Origin: Deltaproteobacteria bacterium
GTDB lineage: Bacteria; Myxococcota_A; Polyangia; Polyangiales; JADJMO01
DNA: 64,000 bases
Assembly: GCA_016182965.1 (NCBI GenBank)
Contig: JACPFM010000136.1
Span: 10,525-74,524, forward strand
Reading direction: 5' to 3'
Numbering within the stretch: position 1 is the stretch's first letter; every line of letters begins with the position of its first letter. Below the pieces are notes generated by a model. It was not told the origin of the DNA, searched no databases, and saw nothing but the letters and a program-made list of their open reading frames with translations. Below, in pieces: positions 60,888 to 64,000 of this stretch. A program made the translations under genes and the position numbers.

Positions 60888-61724
60888 TCACAGCAGCGGG
60901 GAGAGGCGCCCGATGACGCGGAGGTGGACGAGGATGGCGAGCCAGGTCAGCCCGAAGAGGGCGCGCAGATAGTCCCACGAGCGCGACGCCGTGGCCGTCG
61001 AGAGCGCGGGCAAGACGCCGACGAGCAGGACCGGGCCGAGCCACTTGTCGAGGAAGAGCGTGGCGTAGAGCGCGGCCACGCCGATCATGACGCGGGTGAT
61101 CGCCGCCGTGCGCGGGACGCCGAGCACCACGGCGGTGGTGCGCACCTGCGCCGCCCGATCGGTCGCCTCGTCGCGGATGACCTGCACCCCTTCGGTGACG
61201 ACCGAGAGCAGCCCGAGCAGCGCCACGAGGCGCAGCCCCACCGCGTGATCGAGCGGGCACCCCACGAGCGCCATCGACACGCCCCACGCCGCCATGGCGA
61301 GCAGATCGACGATCGGCAGCCGCTTGAGCCACCGCGAGTACGCGAGGATCAACGCGACGTTCACGCCGAAGACGAGCAGGAGCGACGCCCCGTGCGCCAC
61401 CGCGACGATCGCGCACACGAGCCCGACCCACGCGACGCCGACCCAGCCGGCGGCCTGGTGCTCGGCGAGGAACCGCGTGCGCGCGACGTCGCGACCCTCG
61501 GCCTTCATGTCGAGATCGACGTCGAGGACGTCGTTGACGAGGTAGACGAAGACGTTGAGCAGCAGGCCGAAGAGGAACCGATGGGCGACGTCGCCCGCCG
61601 AGAGACCGATCGCGACCGCCAGCGTCATGCTGGTCACGAGGTTGCCGGCCTCGCGCTTCTTCAGGCGATAGAGCGCGGAGTCGCCGACGACCTTCGCGAC
61701 GTCGGCGATGGCGGGGAGCGGCAT
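60888..61724 (-). CDS. UbiA-family prenyltransferase
   Basis: This 278-residue membrane enzyme has the UbiA motifs NDVLDVDLD (first NDxxDxxxD) and RDEATDRAA (second DxxxD) among about eight helices. The subgroup that includes decaprenyl-phosphate phosphoribosyltransferases fits the sequence of the first motif and its neighbours (KAEGRDVARTRFLAEHQA). It moves a prenyl or phosphoribosyl group; the exact reaction is not known. It is upstream of the GT-C-like gene, so a role in lipid-linked envelope precursor synthesis is plausible. Confidence 0.83.
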   Translation of the reverse strand: MPLPAIADVAKVVGDSALYRLKKREAGNLVTSMTLAVAIGLSAGDVAHRFLFGLLLNVFVYLVNDVLDVDLDMKAEGRDVARTRFLAEHQAAGWVGVAWVGLVCAIVAVAHGASLLLVFGVNVALILAYSRWLKRLPIVDLLAMAAWGVSMALVGCPLDHAVGLRLVALLGLLSVVTEGVQVIRDEATDRAAQVRTTAVVLGVPRTAAITRVMIGVAALYATLFLDKWLGPVLLVGVLPALSTATASRSWDYLRALFGLTWLAILVHLRVIGRLSPLL

Positions 61725-61759
61725 TCGGCCGCCATGTTAGCCCAACCGTGAAATGCACG

Positions 61760-61801
61760 ACCGCCTCGTCTCCGGCGTTTCGCGCCGAACGACGAGGCGG
61801 T
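61760..61801. terminator. Hairpin between NlpC-like and UbiA genes
   Basis: ACCGCCTCGTC (61760-61770) pairs perfectly with GACGAGGCGGT (61791-61801), enclosing a loop that holds a second small stem (CGGCG/CGCCG). It sits after the stop of the NlpC/P60-like gene on the minus strand and before the UbiA start, so it probably separates the two transcripts. No U-tract is present. Confidence 0.6.
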
Positions 61802-61834
61802 GAAGCACGGTCCCGCGGAGAGCGGAGCGAACGA

Positions 61835-62860
61835 CTACTCGAGGCGACCCATCACGATCTTCGTGTAGGTCGGGTAGCTCGTGAGGCCGCCCTTCCAGTA
61901 GTAGCCGGTCGGCTTGCCGTACGAGTCGACCTTGACGCCGATGCTGCCGGCGCCGGGGCCGCTGTACGTCGAGCCGCGGGTGTCCTTCGCGTGACCCGAT
62001 CGCGCGCTGTCGACGACCGGGACGATGACCTCGCCGCTGCGGCCGGCGTACGGCAGGTCCTTGACCATCATGACGTGGCCGCTGGTCGAGCCGCCGGGCG
62101 GGTTCTTGTAGACGACGAGGTCACCGGGCTTGAGGCTGATCGGCTTGAGGATCCGGCGCCAGCGCGGGCTCGTGGTGGTGCTCGCGGTCGTCGGACGCGA
62201 GAGGAGGTAGTCGAAGTAGTCGCTCGCGATCGGGCGGTAGGTGCCGTCCGTCGGGATCAGGTCGTACCCACCCGACTGCTTGCGCGACAGGATGTACGCG
62301 ATGAGGCCGGAGCAGTCCGTGCGACGCGTGCCGGTCGACTCGTTCATGTAGAGCGTGAACGCGTAGTACGAGGTCGAGCGGTTGGTGTAGCCCGCGATGC
62401 GGCGCGCCTCGTTGGCGAGCGACGTCCCACGGTCCGAAAGGAGCGCCTGGCTGCTGGTGCCGACGCCGTCGACCACCGGCCGCGCCTCCGGCTCGGCGGG
62501 GTTCTCGGCGAGCGCGGCCTCGAGGCCCTGGTCCATGCCCTCGCGACCCTCGACGACGAGACCGCCGGTCTCCTCCTCGGTCGGCTCAGCGTAGTCGGGG
62601 AGCTCGCCGTCCTCGGTCGAGAACGCGGTGTCGACGCCCTCTTCGGCGCTCATCTCGGCGGCGACGGGCTGGGTCTCGGGGACCTGGGCGTTCTGCCTGG
62701 TCTCGGTGGAGCTCGTGTTGGTGGAGGTCGTGTTGGAGGTGGTGTTGGGCTCCGCGATCTGCTCGGCGCCGGGCTGCTCGAAGCCGCCACCACCGCACGC
62801 GACGGTGAGGGAGCCAAGCAGCGCGACTGCAGCGAGGATCGGTGTGCGCATCGACAGCAT
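61835..62860 (-). CDS. NlpC/P60- or CHAP-like lipoprotein (putative peptidoglycan amidase)
   Basis: This protein of about 341 residues has a signal peptide with lipobox LTVAC, a Thr/Asn/Ser/Glu-rich linker of about 120 residues, and a C-terminal cysteine-peptidase-like domain. The candidate nucleophile is the Cys in RTDCSGLIAYIL, with GDLVVYKNPPGG and the candidate base His in SGHVMMVKD. The order Cys...His fits NlpC/P60 and CHAP enzymes that cut peptidoglycan stem peptides or cross-links. ATG at 62860 or 62851 could start it; neither has a clear Shine-Dalgarno sequence. It may take part in cell-wall turnover. Confidence 0.78.
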   Translation of the reverse strand: MLSMRTPILAAVALLGSLTVACGGGGFEQPGAEQIAEPNTTSNTTSTNTSSTETRQNAQVPETQPVAAEMSAEEGVDTAFSTEDGELPDYAEPTEEETGGLVVEGREGMDQGLEAALAENPAEPEARPVVDGVGTSSQALLSDRGTSLANEARRIAGYTNRSTSYYAFTLYMNESTGTRRTDCSGLIAYILSRKQSGGYDLIPTDGTYRPIASDYFDYLLSRPTTASTTTSPRWRRILKPISLKPGDLVVYKNPPGGSTSGHVMMVKDLPYAGRSGEVIVPVVDSARSGHAKDTRGSTYSGPGAGSIGVKVDSYGKPTGYYWKGGLTSYPTYTKIVMGRLE

Positions 62861-63084
62861 GGCCGATGCTTTGGGACTCACCGCTTGGGTCGAAAGGGAG
62901 CACGTGTGTGAAGTGTGCGCCTCGGCCGTGTGCACGTGCGCAACACGCGATCACGGCACGTGCGGAAAAACCGCGCATTTTTGCCGCTACTCGGCGATGG
63001 AGGAGCGCGGCCTTGGGCTGACGAAAATCTGCCTATGGGCGCGAATTCTTCTTCGCACGAGAGCGGGCGGGCCGTTCGCTCGCG

Positions 63085-64000
63085 TCACTTGCAGACCTTC
63101 GCGGCGCCTCGACCGCGGCACCGCGCCGAGCAGCAGTCGGCGTCCGCCGTGCACGAGGCGCCGAGCGGAGCGCACGCGCCGCCGCCTCCGTCGCCGCCCG
63201 CGAGGAGGAGGTCGAGCGCCTTCTTCGCCTGCACGAGCCCGTGGCCGTAGGTGTCGTCGCGTCCGGCGAGACCGAGGTCGAGCGCCGTCCGCTCGAGCGC
63301 GTCGCGGACCTGCTGATTCGTCCAGGAGGTGTTCTTGCTCCAGACGAGCGCCGCCACGCCTGCGACGTGCGGTGTCGCCATCGACGTGCCGTTCCACGAC
63401 TCCCAGCCGCTGCCCGCGCCCGTCGGCGATACGACCGACGCGCTCTTGTCGAGCGCGCCGGCGACGAGCGTCAGCCCGTCCTCGCGGCTCAGGCTCACCG
63501 CGGGGATGGAGCTCGAGTTGCCGGCGCCGAGCGTGCCGCTGAAATTGCCGGTGGCGTTGTTGTAGATGAGCGCGGCGAGGCCTCCGCCGCTCTGCACGGC
63601 GGCGACCTTCGTCGAGAAGCTGACGTCGCCGCGCTCGCAGAGGACGACCTTCCCCGTCCACGCGCCGGAGCTCGTGCAACGGCCTCCGTTCACGAGCGCC
63701 CCGCTCGCCGAGCCGGTGGCCGCGAGCTCGATCGCCTGACCGTGGTAGGTCGCGCCGTCGACGTCGACCGTGGGCGTCTTCCATGGCACCGTCGAGAGCA
63801 CCGACACGCCCGGCGCGACGAGGTCGACCTCGGCGTTGCGCTGGGAGAAGGACGCGATGTTCCTGTTCGCGTCGATGGCTCCGACCGAGACGACGGAGGG
63901 ATAGGACGCCGGGTAGCTCATGCGACCGCTACCGTCGTTGCCTGCGGCCGCGACCGCGAGCACGCCGTGGCTCCACGCCCCCTGGAACGCCTCCTCCTCC
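63085..64000 (-). CDS. S8 subtilisin-like serine protease with C-terminal Cys module (5' end outside window)
   Basis: The visible C-terminal 305 residues of a subtilase begin before the oxyanion Asn (LAVAAAGNDGSG). They continue through GVSVLSTVPWKTPTVDVDG and a protease-associated (PA)-like insert (GKVVLCERGDVSFSTKVAAVQSGGGLAALIYNNATG), and the Ser site is NGTSMATPHVAGVAAL. The end is a Gly-rich linker and the small Cys module CAPLGASCTADADCCSARCRGR. The catalytic Asp and His lie beyond the right edge. It is the full-length relative of the truncated copy at 53435-54046. Secretion is assumed from the family. The gap 62861-63084 holds no visible gene. Confidence 0.9.
   Translation of the reverse strand, partial: EEEAFQGAWSHGVLAVAAAGNDGSGRMSYPASYPSVVSVGAIDANRNIASFSQRNAEVDLVAPGVSVLSTVPWKTPTVDVDGATYHGQAIELAATGSASGALVNGGRCTSSGAWTGKVVLCERGDVSFSTKVAAVQSGGGLAALIYNNATGNFSGTLGAGNSSSIPAVSLSREDGLTLVAGALDKSASVVSPTGAGSGWESWNGTSMATPHVAGVAALVWSKNTSWTNQQVRDALERTALDLGLAGRDDTYGHGLVQAKKALDLLLAGGDGGGGACAPLGASCTADADCCSARCRGRGAAKVCK

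Overview
The window is high-GC DNA with a strong G/C preference at third codon positions. It has many Cys-rich secreted lipoproteins, Ala/Pro/Asp-rich linkers, two C-terminal tails resembling the MYXO-CTERM sorting signal, PilZ, FIST and kinase-like proteins, and a MopE-type Cys/Asp repeat. All of this points to a large myxobacterial chromosome (Myxococcota, probably Polyangiales). No rRNA, tRNA, CRISPR array, insertion sequence or prophage was recognised. Assignments come from reading motifs and family resemblance only; no database search was possible.

Layout. 1-5.8 kb: the 3' part of a LigD-type NHEJ polymerase, a Cys-rich lipoprotein, and a tightly overlapping operon of a degenerate Ser/Thr kinase, a TPR protein and a small lipoprotein. 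5.8-10 kb (minus strand): a matrixin-like metalloprotease, a CDF cation transporter, PruA (P5C dehydrogenase) and a small unknown. 10-19.1 kb: small lipoproteins, an IgGFc-binding-like surface protein, alpha/beta hydrolases, a HAD phosphatase resembling plant FMN hydrolase, an HSL-type esterase, a PlsC-like acyltransferase, a PhnD-like protein without an export signal, and a small membrane protein. 19.1-22 kb: sulfate activation genes cysD-cysN, separated by a heptanucleotide tandem repeat; CysN carries a degenerate APS-kinase tail. 22-29.5 kb: a FIST protein plus hybrid histidine kinase pair, an acyl-CoA ligase and a GNAT acetyltransferase. 29.5-36.8 kb: a frameshifted Cys-rich lipoprotein ending in a TLDc-like domain, an ETF-beta-lysine-methyltransferase-like enzyme, a TauE/SafE permease, an ALDH3-like aldehyde dehydrogenase, a hot-dog thioesterase, and a secreted-PLA2-like gene whose 5' end carries a 38-bp copy of the thioesterase gene.

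36.8-42.8 kb: a membrane-anchored unknown, a parvulin-like lipoprotein, a trypsin-like protease, and an overlapping ECF sigma / FecR-like / lipoprotein operon. 42.8-54 kb is an accessory surface-protein region: a Calx-beta gene remnant, two Cys-rich repeat lipoproteins (NCGxCG type), each divergent from a second surface protein (a beta-helix/Gly-rich protein and a four-Calx-beta protein), a small unknown regulator-like gene preceded by paired palindromes, a MopE/DUF4215-like lipoprotein, and a truncated subtilase. 54-64 kb: a large IPT/TIG lipoprotein coupled to an outer-membrane-barrel-like protein, a PilZ protein, a polytopic membrane protein paired with a UbiA-family prenyltransferase, an NlpC/P60-like lipoprotein, and an intact subtilase running off the right edge.

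The main theme is the cell surface: about twenty exported or lipid-anchored proteins, several with signs of recent duplication and decay (truncated subtilase, Calx-beta remnant, frameshifted TLDc lipoprotein, chimeric PLA2-like gene). Housekeeping genes (proline catabolism, sulfate activation, fatty-acid activation, NHEJ) are interspersed as single genes or short operons.
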